Origin: CAVUAT01 sp963848045
GTDB lineage: Bacteria > Actinomycetota > Thermoleophilia > Solirubrobacterales > 70-9
Length of the DNA stretch: 64,000 nt
Assembly: GCA_963848045.1 (NCBI GenBank)
Contig: CAWKCC010000004.1
Coordinates: 558,001 to 622,000, forward strand
Direction: 5' to 3'
The first letter of the stretch is position 1. Every line of letters begins with the position of its first letter. Positions 1 through 6,805 of the stretch are shown here, piece by piece. The notes under the pieces are model-generated. The model was not told the origin of the DNA. It made no database searches and saw nothing but the letters and a program-made list of their open reading frames with translations. Position numbers and translations under genes: made by a program.

Positions 1-69
1 AGGTCGGTCACGGTCTGCAATACAAGCATCCCGCGGGGGCGGAGTTGCGCCCCGGCGCTGCCCAAGCAT

Positions 70-75
70 TACCTT
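70..75 (+). promoter_or_regulatory. -10 box of leaderless promoter for the PBP gene
   Basis: TACCTT lies six bases before the GTG at 82, so transcription should begin at or next to the start codon. A weak TTGCGC lies 19 bases upstream of it. No ribosome binding site is present between the two, which fits a leaderless mRNA. Confidence 0.4.
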
Positions 76-81
76 TTTCAT

Positions 82-1977
82 GTGAATCCTCCCGAGGCAG
101 GGCCGACGACCCGCGGGCGCCCAAGGCCGGACGAGCTTGACGGCAGCGGCGCCCGCGGACGCGCCGAGACGCGAGCGCCCAGGCGAAAGCGAGCGCCGAG
201 TCGGCCCCTGACGGAGCGCCAGCGGCGACTGCGCCAGCGAGCCCTGCCGCTCGGCCTGCTGGCCGTCATCTCCTTCATCGTCGGCGCGGTGATGGCCGCG
301 GGATCGGCCGAGCAGGACGCCGCCAACCGCTTCGTCAAGGCCTGGGCCGCCCAGGACTACGCGGGCATGCACGACGAGCTGACGGACGAGGCCCAGCGCC
401 AATACCCGGTGGAGCAGCTGGCCGCCCTCTATCAACAGGCGCAATCGGCCGCCAGCGCGACCGCGATCGACCCGGGCGGCTCGAGCGGCCTCGAGAACGA
501 CACCGTCGAGGTCAAGGTGGGCGTGAGGACGGAGATATTCGGGCTGGTCGAGGGAGTAGTGAGCTTCCCGTTCAGCGACAAGAAGATCGCCTGGGCGCCC
601 CACCTGACCTTCCCGGGACTGCAGCAGGGAGAGCGGGTCGGCCGCAGGCTCGTGCTCGGCGACCGGGCATCGATCCGGGCGGCCGACGGGACGCCGCTGG
701 CCGAGGGACAGGGACCGGCTCGCGGCTCCAGGCTGGGATCGGACGCGATCGACGTGACCGGAACCGTCGAGACGCCCCCGGCGGAGCTCAGGGCGCAGGT
801 CGAGGCCTCGGGCTACCCGGGCGACCAGGAGACCGGCGTAAGCGGGCTTGAGCTGGCCTTCAACTCCCGCCTGGCGGGCAGGCCCGGAGGAGAGCTGCTG
901 GCCGTCCCGGAGGGAACCACCCTGCCCGACGTGCCCGAGAGCACGCAGGGGCGCGCGCTGGCGACCGCGCAGCAGGCCCCCGGGCAAGACCTGAAGAGCA
1001 CGGTTGACCCCGACCTCCAGGAGGCGACGGTGGCGGCGCTGGGCGGCCGCTCGGGCGGAGCGGTCGCGCTCGACGCGCGAACCGGCGAGGTGCGGGCCCT
1101 TGCGGGCTCCGCGTACTCCTCCCCGCAGCCGCCCGGATCGACCTTCAAGGTGATCACCGCAACCGCGGCGCTCGAGGACGAGAAGGTGAAGCTCACCGAC
1201 ACCTTCCCCGTCGTCACCGAGATCAACCCGGCCCCGGACACCGGCGCCAGGGTGATCCAGAATGCCCACGACGAGCCCTGCGGCGGCGACTTCACCGAGA
1301 CCTTCGCCGCGTCGTGCAACACCGTGTTCGCGCCCCTCGCGGTCGAGGTCGGCCCCGAGAAGCTGGTCGATACCGCCGAGCGCTTCGGCTTCAACGAGGC
1401 GCCGACGCTCTACAACGCCAAGGCGACCAAGGCGGTCGGTCCCGAGGCGATGCAGATGCCCGACAGCTTCGATCAGACCGGCACCGAGCTCTCGGTCAGC
1501 GGGATCGGGCAGGGAACCGTGCTGGCGACGCCGCTCGGCATGGCCTCGGTGGCCCAGACGATCGCCAACGGCGGCACTCGAACCGCCACCCCGCTGGTCA
1601 CCAAGCCCGCTCTGCAGGCGTCGTTCGAGCCGGTCGAGGTGACATCCAAGGAGAACGCGCGGGTGATGAGGTCGCTGATGGAGGCGGTGGTCGACTACGG
1701 GACGGGGCAGGCAGCAGCGCTCTCCGGAGTCCAGGTGGCCGGCAAGACGGGGACAGCCGAGCTCGGCCCCAAGCCCGACCAGCCGCCGGCGGAGCCCACC
1801 CCGCCCGGTGAGAGGCCTCCCGACCCCGAGCAGATAGTCGACGCCTGGTTCATCGCCTTCGCGCCCGCCAAGAAGCCGAAGCTGGCTGTCGCCGTGATGC
1901 TGATCGACGCCGAGGGCGATGGCGGCGAGGTCGCCGCCCCGATCGCGCGCGAGATCCTTTCCGCGGGCCTCCAGTAG
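82..1977 (+). CDS. Penicillin-binding protein, transpeptidase type with NTF2-like N-terminal domain
   Basis: This 631-residue protein should cross-link peptidoglycan outside the membrane. It has an Arg/Pro-rich cytoplasmic tail, one membrane anchor at about residues 53-73, an NTF2-like (MecA_N type) domain at about 80-200, and a C-terminal transpeptidase domain. The three active-site motifs are present: STFK with nucleophile Ser353, SCN at 411-413, and KTGT starting at Lys555. There is no glycosyltransferase domain, so it is a class B-like PBP. The region between the NTF2-like and catalytic domains is shorter than in classical PBP2/PBP3 and a full dimerisation domain is not obvious. The GTG start is supported by a leaderless -10 box. 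It is not in an operon with division genes here, so whether it serves elongation, division or something else is unknown. Confidence 0.9.
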   Translation: MNPPEAGPTTRGRPRPDELDGSGARGRAETRAPRRKRAPSRPLTERQRRLRQRALPLGLLAVISFIVGAVMAAGSAEQDAANRFVKAWAAQDYAGMHDELTDEAQRQYPVEQLAALYQQAQSAASATAIDPGGSSGLENDTVEVKVGVRTEIFGLVEGVVSFPFSDKKIAWAPHLTFPGLQQGERVGRRLVLGDRASIRAADGTPLAEGQGPARGSRLGSDAIDVTGTVETPPAELRAQVEASGYPGDQETGVSGLELAFNSRLAGRPGGELLAVPEGTTLPDVPESTQGRALATAQQAPGQDLKSTVDPDLQEATVAALGGRSGGAVALDARTGEVRALAGSAYSSPQPPGSTFKVITATAALEDEKVKLTDTFPVVTEINPAPDTGARVIQNAHDEPCGGDFTETFAASCNTVFAPLAVEVGPEKLVDTAERFGFNEAPTLYNAKATKAVGPEAMQMPDSFDQTGTELSVSGIGQGTVLATPLGMASVAQTIANGGTRTATPLVTKPALQASFEPVEVTSKENARVMRSLMEAVVDYGTGQAAALSGVQVAGKTGTAELGPKPDQPPAEPTPPGERPPDPEQIVDAWFIAFAPAKKPKLAVAVMLIDAEGDGGEVAAPIAREILSAGLQ

Positions 1978-1985
1978 CGCCTGCG

Positions 1986-2294
1986 CTAGGGCAGCCCCAG
2001 CGCGACGGCGACGATGCCGAGCCCGCCTCCGAGCACCTCGAAGAGGCCGCCCGGCGTCTCCCAGAGCAGTCCGAGCGCCACACCGAGCGCCACCAGGAAC
2101 GTGCCCAGCGCCAGCATCGCCCACCAGTCCGCGGTGCTGCCGCGGGCGGATCGAAGCGCCCAGGTCAGCGCCGACGCGAGCGCCATCGCCGAGAGCCCGG
2201 CCAGCGATCCGACCAGGCCCAGGAAGCCGACCACCACCACCAGGGCGCCGGCGCCGGCCAGCAGCAGGGAGGCGCGCAGGCGAGGCTGGGCCAA
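1986..2294 (-). CDS. Small integral membrane protein of unknown function
   Basis: A 102-residue hydrophobic protein with about three membrane segments (roughly residues 8-30, 33-48, 57-75) and a short Gly-rich fourth hydrophobic stretch at the C terminus. I do not recognise a family. The third codon positions are almost all G or C, which supports real coding. The best start is TTG at 2294, 15 bases after the stop of the lipoprotein gene on the same strand, so the two are probably cotranscribed. Confidence 0.6.
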   Translation of the reverse strand: MAQPRLRASLLLAGAGALVVVVGFLGLVGSLAGLSAMALASALTWALRSARGSTADWWAMLALGTFLVALGVALGLLWETPGGLFEVLGGGLGIVAVALGLP

Positions 2295-2309
2295 CGCAGC
2301 CGCTGGACC

Positions 2310-2888
2310 CTAGAGATCGAGCTCGATGATGCCTTCCTCGCCGTCGGCGAGGATGGTCAGCTCGAGGGGCCTGTTCTCCGAGACGTCCTCGTCGACCAAG
2401 AAGAGCACGAATGCGCCCTGGGTGGGCCCGTTGGCCGCGGCTGTTTCGGCGGACGGCACCTCGCCGCGCGCGGGAATCGGGTCGCCGAGGGCGAGGGCGA
2501 AGACCGAGTTGGTCTCGATGGGCGTGTACTTCGCGCCGATCGTGTCCTCGACCTCCATCTCGGCCGCGCTGGGCAGCCGCAGGTCGTCGTCTCCCTCGTT
2601 CTTGACCTGCATGAAGACGGCCAGATAGTCCTTGCCGAGCGGTGGGGGCGGAAGCCCTCGCAGGTACTCGGCATCCTCGACGTCGTTCGGATTGAAGAAG
2701 CGCGTCAGCTGTACGTTGAAGCGCAGGTCCCCGAGCTCGATCGGCTCACCCTCGACCACGCGGGTGACCTCCTTGCCGTCGATCTCCCCGGTCTCCTCAT
2801 CGGCGCCGCAGGCGACGACCCCCAACGCCAGGGAGGCGATCGCCAGCACGGCCAGGAGGCCTCTGTTTCTGCCCCGGCCAGGGTTCAT
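2310..2888 (-). CDS. Putative lipoprotein with DUF4352-like beta-sandwich domain
   Basis: A 192-residue exported protein. It has a basic n-region, a hydrophobic core and a lipobox ending VVAC at about residue 27, so it should be anchored to the outer face of the membrane. The rest (about 40-190) resembles the DUF4352/telokin-like extracellular domain: a strand-rich region with the theme of a ligand-free additive term (YLAVFMQVKNEG). The ATG at 2888 is preceded nine bases upstream by a TAGACT -10 box, indicating a leaderless transcript. Function is unknown; the domain assignment is by pattern only. Confidence 0.7.
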   Translation of the reverse strand: MNPGRGRNRGLLAVLAIASLALGVVACGADEETGEIDGKEVTRVVEGEPIELGDLRFNVQLTRFFNPNDVEDAEYLRGLPPPPLGKDYLAVFMQVKNEGDDDLRLPSAAEMEVEDTIGAKYTPIETNSVFALALGDPIPARGEVPSAETAAANGPTQGAFVLFLVDEDVSENRPLELTILADGEEGIIELDL

Positions 2889-2897
2889 GGGGGCGGG

Positions 2898-2903
2898 AGT
2901 CTA
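2898..2903 (-). promoter_or_regulatory. -10 box of leaderless promoter for the lipoprotein gene
   Basis: On the minus strand the sequence reads TAGACT, nine bases before the ATG at 2888. No ribosome binding site fits in between. Confidence 0.45.
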
Positions 2904-2925
2904 TCCGCCGTGTCCGCGCGAGGGC

Positions 2926-3441
2926 TCACGGCACGCCGGTCGGCAGGCGGTTGCCGCCCCCGACGCCCACGGGCTCGCGTCCGGAGGATCCGGGCGACTC
3001 GAGTTGGTCGCGCAACCGCCGCAGCGCCTTGCGCCAGCGCCGCTTCCACCAGCCGTGGCCACGGATGCCCCGGATCCGGTCGATCGGGTGGGAGGGCTCG
3101 GTCCAGAACGTCAGGCCGACGCGCGTGGTCGATCCCTCCCCGCCCGATAGCTCCCAGGCCGCGCGCACCGGTATGCGATCCCAGCGACCGCCCCGACCCC
3201 GTTCGCCGATCAGGTGAGGCCGATCGACGTCGACCAGCACGGTCTCCATGTAGCGGATGCCGTCGGGGGCCCCGACCCGGTAGCGCGCTGCGGCGCCCTG
3301 CCCCACCGGGTCGAGGCGCTGCAGGTGAAGCTCGCTGATGAAGTGGTCGGTCCAGGCGGGACGGCGCGAGAGGTCGCAGAGGTAGTCGAAGACGCGCTCG
3401 CGGGGGGCGTCGACATCGATCTGGAGGGAGAGCGGCCCCAT
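2926..3441 (-). CDS. SRPBCC (START/polyketide cyclase-like) family protein
   Basis: A 171-residue protein. Residues 1-145 show the SRPBCC pattern: an opening strand (SLQIDVDAPRERVFDYLCD), a central Arg/Gly-rich linker, and a long C-terminal helix with Trp-Trp-Lys-Arg. This fold binds hydrophobic ligands; the ligand here cannot be told. The last 25 residues are Gly/Pro-rich and probably disordered. A TAGAAT -10 box lies 11 bases before the ATG. It is divergent from the FHA gene that follows. Confidence 0.75.
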   Translation of the reverse strand: MGPLSLQIDVDAPRERVFDYLCDLSRRPAWTDHFISELHLQRLDPVGQGAAARYRVGAPDGIRYMETVLVDVDRPHLIGERGRGGRWDRIPVRAAWELSGGEGSTTRVGLTFWTEPSHPIDRIRGIRGHGWWKRRWRKALRRLRDQLESPGSSGREPVGVGGGNRLPTGVP

Positions 3442-3492
3442 GAGGCCGAGCGATTCTATCCGCGCCTAGCGCTCGCGGCGTCCAAAGCGCCC

Positions 3493-3520
3493 TTGAGAAC
3501 CGCGCGCAGCGGAGTACGAT
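3493..3520 (+). promoter_or_regulatory. Sigma-70-type promoter for the zinc-ribbon/FHA gene
   Basis: TTGAGA (3493-3498), a 16-base spacer and TACGAT (3515-3520). Transcription would start near 3527, leaving only about 11 bases before the GTG at 3538. This placement argues against the longer open frame that begins upstream at 3214. Confidence 0.5.
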
Positions 3521-3537
3521 CGGATCTGTACCTGAAA

Positions 3538-4092
3538 GTGACCCACACCGAACATAGAGCGGACCCAGTCCACCAGGCCGGAGGCCCGGCCGAGGCGGGA
3601 TCGTTCATCTGTCTGGACTGCTCGGCGCCACTGTCCTTCCAGCACTCAGAGGCGATGCCCGTCTGCCCCAACTGCGGCGGCGAGCGCTTCAAGCGAGCAT
3701 CGCTGTTCGAGCCGACCACCCTGTCGCAGCCGGCGCTCGGCGCCCGGAGCGACGGACCCGAAGGCTGGCTCGATCGCGCCCGCGAATCGGTCTGCGAGCC
3801 GGGGAAGTACCTGGTCTTCTACGCCGACGGTCGGGCCAGGGTGATCGAGCTCGAGCCCGGTTGGCTGCGGATCGGGCGCAGCGCCTCGGCGGACATCAGG
3901 CTCGATGACCCGACGGTCTCGCGCCGACACGCGGTGATCGTCTGCACGCCCGAGAGCGAGCTGCGGGTGCTCGATGACCGCAGCATGAACGGCGTCGCCG
4001 TCAACGGAGAGCGCACGGACTGGAGCGCCGTCAGTGACGGCGACGAGATCGGCGTCGGCCGCTTCAGGCTTTTCGTGATCGAGACGGACTAG
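3538..4092 (+). CDS. Zinc-ribbon and FHA domain protein
   Basis: A 184-residue cytoplasmic protein. Residues 25-46 form a zinc ribbon with two Cys-x-x-Cys knuckles (25/28 and 43/46). Residues about 90-182 are a forkhead-associated domain with the expected GR (113-114), S128-R-R-H131 and NG (151-152) phosphothreonine-binding residues. It therefore probably reads a Ser/Thr phosphorylation signal; no kinase gene lies nearby. I chose GTG 3538 because a promoter ends just upstream; an open frame continues to 3214 but overlaps the divergent SRPBCC gene. Its stop overlaps the stop of the double-receiver gene in a shared CTAG. Confidence 0.8.
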   Translation: MTHTEHRADPVHQAGGPAEAGSFICLDCSAPLSFQHSEAMPVCPNCGGERFKRASLFEPTTLSQPALGARSDGPEGWLDRARESVCEPGKYLVFYADGRARVIELEPGWLRIGRSASADIRLDDPTVSRRHAVIVCTPESELRVLDDRSMNGVAVNGERTDWSAVSDGDEIGVGRFRLFVIETD

Positions 4093-4850
4093 GCCGTCTG
4101 CTTCTGGGGGGCCGCCGCGAGGACCCGCTCGACCTCTCCGTAGAGCTCCTGCACGATCACCCTGTTGTTCACCCGCATCGTCGGGCAGCCGTCCGGCTGG
4201 GGCATCGAGGAGTCCAGGATGCAGAGATCGGGGGGGCGCTCCGAGGCGATCTGCGCGACCTCGTCGGGTTCGTAGGCCATTGCCACCTCGTATCCCCCCA
4301 GCTCGAGCCTGTAGGCCACGAGCTTGGCGAGGTTCACGTCGCCGGCGGCAACCAGCACAAGTCCGCCCGCGGCGGAAGCGGGCTCCTCGGGGTCCGCGAC
4401 GATGCCCGGCGTCGGCTGCTCGCGGTCCGCGACCATTTCCAGCACCGGCTCCTCTTCCACCCGCGGGGCCGAGAGCAGGGCCCTGACCGAACGTTGCAGG
4501 TCGTCGGGGACGAAGGGCTTGGTGAGGTACTCGTCGGCGCCCGCCTCGCGCCCCCGCTTGACCGCCTCCCACTGCGTCCGGGCACTGAGCAGGATCACGG
4601 GGATCTCGCGGGTCTGGTCGGCTGCGCGCAGGCCCGCCGTGACCTCACAGCCGCCGAGCCTGGGCATCATCACGTCGAGCACGCAAAGGTCGGGGTTGTG
4701 CTCGATCGCCATCGCCAGAGCCTGCTCACCGTCGGAGGCCGTGAGCACCTCGTAGCCCTCCTCCTCGAGCACCATCTGGACCAGCATCAGGATGTCGACG
4801 TCGTCGTCGGCTGCAAGCACCAGCGCGGACGTCCGCTGATCGAAGCTCAT
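4089..4850 (-). CDS. Response regulator with one intact and one degenerate receiver domain
   Basis: A 253-residue protein without a DNA-binding output domain. The first receiver (about 8-128) is intact: acidic pair after VLAADDD, phosphoacceptor Asp59, and Lys111 in LTKPF. The second (about 164-222) is truncated. It keeps the first three beta/alpha units and an Asp213 in LDSSMP but has AAGD in place of the acidic pair, and loses the region holding the conserved Thr and Lys. It is probably a pseudo-receiver used for protein contacts. The ATG at 4850 overlaps the upstream receiver gene by ATGA, so the two are translationally coupled. Confidence 0.85.
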   Translation of the reverse strand: MSFDQRTSALVLAADDDVDILMLVQMVLEEEGYEVLTASDGEQALAMAIEHNPDLCVLDVMMPRLGGCEVTAGLRAADQTREIPVILLSARTQWEAVKRGREAGADEYLTKPFVPDDLQRSVRALLSAPRVEEEPVLEMVADREQPTPGIVADPEEPASAAGGLVLVAAGDVNLAKLVAYRLELGGYEVAMAYEPDEVAQIASERPPDLCILDSSMPQPDGCPTMRVNNRVIVQELYGEVERVLAAAPQKQTA

Positions 4851-5248
4851 GCCGCCTCCGTCCCGCGAGGCTCGGTGGCGCGGGCCTCCAGCAGCGCCCG
4901 GACCCGCTGCTCGAGCTCGCCGAGGCTCTGCTTGCGCATGCAGTCGTCGGGGCTGGGACCCAGCCGCCACAAAGAGCGATGATCGAGCGTGGCCGTTACC
5001 AGGACCACCGGGATCTCCTCGGTGGCGGCGTCGTCGCGCAGCTCGCGCAGCACCTCATAGCCGCGCAGCCCGGGCATCACCACATCGAAGACGCATAGGT
5101 CCGGGTGCTTCTCGCGCGCCAGGCGAAGGGCGGAGTCGCCGTCCTCGGCCCTGAGCACGCGGTAGCCCGAGCCCTCGAGCTGCAGACAGGCGAGCTCGAG
5201 GTGGTCCGGGTCGTCGTCGGCGACGAGCACGAGCGGCGTAACGGTCAA
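4847..5248 (-). CDS. Single-domain response regulator
   Basis: A 133-residue CheY-like receiver with the acidic cluster ADDD at 10-13, phosphoacceptor Asp55 (VFDVVMP), Thr85 and Lys106 (RKQS in place of the usual KP). No output domain. It overlaps the kinase gene upstream and the double-receiver gene downstream by four bases each, so it is the middle gene of a three-gene phosphorelay operon. It likely takes phosphate from the kinase and passes it on or acts through protein contacts. Confidence 0.88.
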   Translation of the reverse strand: MTVTPLVLVADDDPDHLELACLQLEGSGYRVLRAEDGDSALRLAREKHPDLCVFDVVMPGLRGYEVLRELRDDAATEEIPVVLVTATLDHRSLWRLGPSPDDCMRKQSLGELEQRVRALLEARATEPRGTEAA

Positions 5249-6702
5249 GGCGCCACCTTCCGGGCGACGCGGTCGAGGTCGCCGCCATGCCCGTTGCCGC
5301 TCGGGCCACCACCGTCGGCGTGCCGACCGTTGCCGTTTCCGCCTGCGACGGGCACGCCGGGCCCATCGCTCGCCTCGGACGGGCCGACCGGAGGCCGCAG
5401 CGGAAGCTCGATTCGGAAGGCGGTGCCGCTGCCGAGCTCGCTCTCGACCATCACGCGCCCTCCGTGCGCCTCGACGATGCCCTTGACGATCGTCAGGCCC
5501 AACCCCGTGCCGGGCACGTGGTCCGCCGTGGCGGTCGAGGCTCGGTACATGCGGTCGAAGAGGCGCTCGGTGTCCTCGGGCGGAATGCCCGGGCCCGAGT
5601 CCTCGACCTCGATCTCGGCACTGCCGTCACGCTCGCCGAGACGCACCCCGATGGTGCCGCCCGCGGGCGTGAACTTGATCGCGTTGGTGAGCAGGTTGTC
5701 GACCGCCTGCTCAAGGCGCTCGGCATCGCCCTCGATCTCGGGGATGTCGTCGGCCCAGAGCACCAGCTCGTGCCCGGCCTTCTCGGCTGCGGGCCTCGCC
5801 GCATCGACGGAGGCCTCGACCACGCTCCGCAGCGAGACGCTGCCGGGCTCGAGCTGGAACTTCCCGGCCTCGATCCGGACCAGCATCAGCAGGTCGCCGA
5901 CCAGGCGCATCTCGCGCCTCGCGTTTCGCCTCACGACGTCGAGCATCTTGTTGCCGCGCTCGGTGAGCGCCCCGGACTCGGTCCTGGCGAGCATGTCCGT
6001 ATAGCCGATGATCGAGGTCAGCGGCGTGCGCAGCTCGTGCGAGACCATGGCGAAGAACTCGTCCTTGTGGCGCTCGGTCTCGCGCTCGGCCTTGGTGCGC
6101 TCGCTGAGCTTCGCGAGCCGCCGGGACTCCTCGCGAAGCGACTCGTTCATGCTCCAGGCCATGACGGAGAAGATCGCCGCGCCGGCCACGAAGACGCCGT
6201 GGATCGCGGCCCACTTCCACGGGTGCGCGATCGCGTCCGCGTGGTCGTAGACGACGGCAGGGTCCGCCTCCCCGACGAGACCGTGGTGGAGGACCACGTA
6301 GACGACGGCGACCAGGAAGGGCAGCCAATCCTCGTAGAGGGAGAGCGCGACGATCATCACGAAGAACATGAAGTGCGCTTCGATCGTTCCCTCCCAGATC
6401 TGCACCAGCAGCGCGGACTCGGTGATCAGGCCGGCTGCGACCAGCATCGAGGCGGGGCGCCGCTGCTTCTCGACCAGGACGGCAACCGCCGCGATCGGGA
6501 GCACCACGGCGGCATACAGGGCGCTTTCGGGCAGGGTCTGGCCCTGGAAGGCGGCGAATATCGAGAGCCCGACCGCCTGGAAGACCATCAGCCAGACGAG
6601 GGCGTGGTGGCGCTTCAGCCAGACATCCTCGGGCAGCGTGCGGCCCCGGGGCAGGCTCACCTTCCGCCTGCGAGGTTCGACGGTTTCCTCTGCGCGAAAC
6701 AT
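5245..6702 (-). CDS. Membrane sensor histidine kinase
   Basis: A 485-residue kinase. The N-terminal 190 residues hold about six membrane helices, including the motif HFMFFV...LYEDWLPF...VLHHG, which I have seen in sensory membrane modules of actinobacterial kinases and cyclases but cannot name. A short coiled coil leads to a HisKA domain with phosphorylated His222 (SHELRTP) and a HATPase domain with N (NLLTNAIKF), G1 (DSGPGIP) and G2 (GTGLGL) boxes. The last 60 residues are Gly/Asn-rich and disordered. ATG 6702 is chosen over an in-frame TTG 30 bases upstream. It heads the operon with the two receiver genes. Confidence 0.9.
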   Translation of the reverse strand: MFRAEETVEPRRRKVSLPRGRTLPEDVWLKRHHALVWLMVFQAVGLSIFAAFQGQTLPESALYAAVVLPIAAVAVLVEKQRRPASMLVAAGLITESALLVQIWEGTIEAHFMFFVMIVALSLYEDWLPFLVAVVYVVLHHGLVGEADPAVVYDHADAIAHPWKWAAIHGVFVAGAAIFSVMAWSMNESLREESRRLAKLSERTKAERETERHKDEFFAMVSHELRTPLTSIIGYTDMLARTESGALTERGNKMLDVVRRNARREMRLVGDLLMLVRIEAGKFQLEPGSVSLRSVVEASVDAARPAAEKAGHELVLWADDIPEIEGDAERLEQAVDNLLTNAIKFTPAGGTIGVRLGERDGSAEIEVEDSGPGIPPEDTERLFDRMYRASTATADHVPGTGLGLTIVKGIVEAHGGRVMVESELGSGTAFRIELPLRPPVGPSEASDGPGVPVAGGNGNGRHADGGGPSGNGHGGDLDRVARKVAP

Positions 6703-6805
6703 GTACCCGATATCGGCTAATCGGCCAGGCAACTCAAGCCCGATTGCGAAGCCCGGTCGTGAAGCGCGATCATTCCCCCCGGCACGGCGGGGCGCTTGGG
6801 CGCCC

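Noticed and set aside
34..54. Stem-loop GGGGCG ... CGCCCC at the window start as a terminator
   Set aside because: No T-run follows directly and the region overlaps the possible PBP promoter; the preceding gene is outside the window.
3214..3537. N-terminal extension of the FHA protein
   Set aside because: It overlaps the divergent SRPBCC gene and lies upstream of a promoter at 3493-3520.
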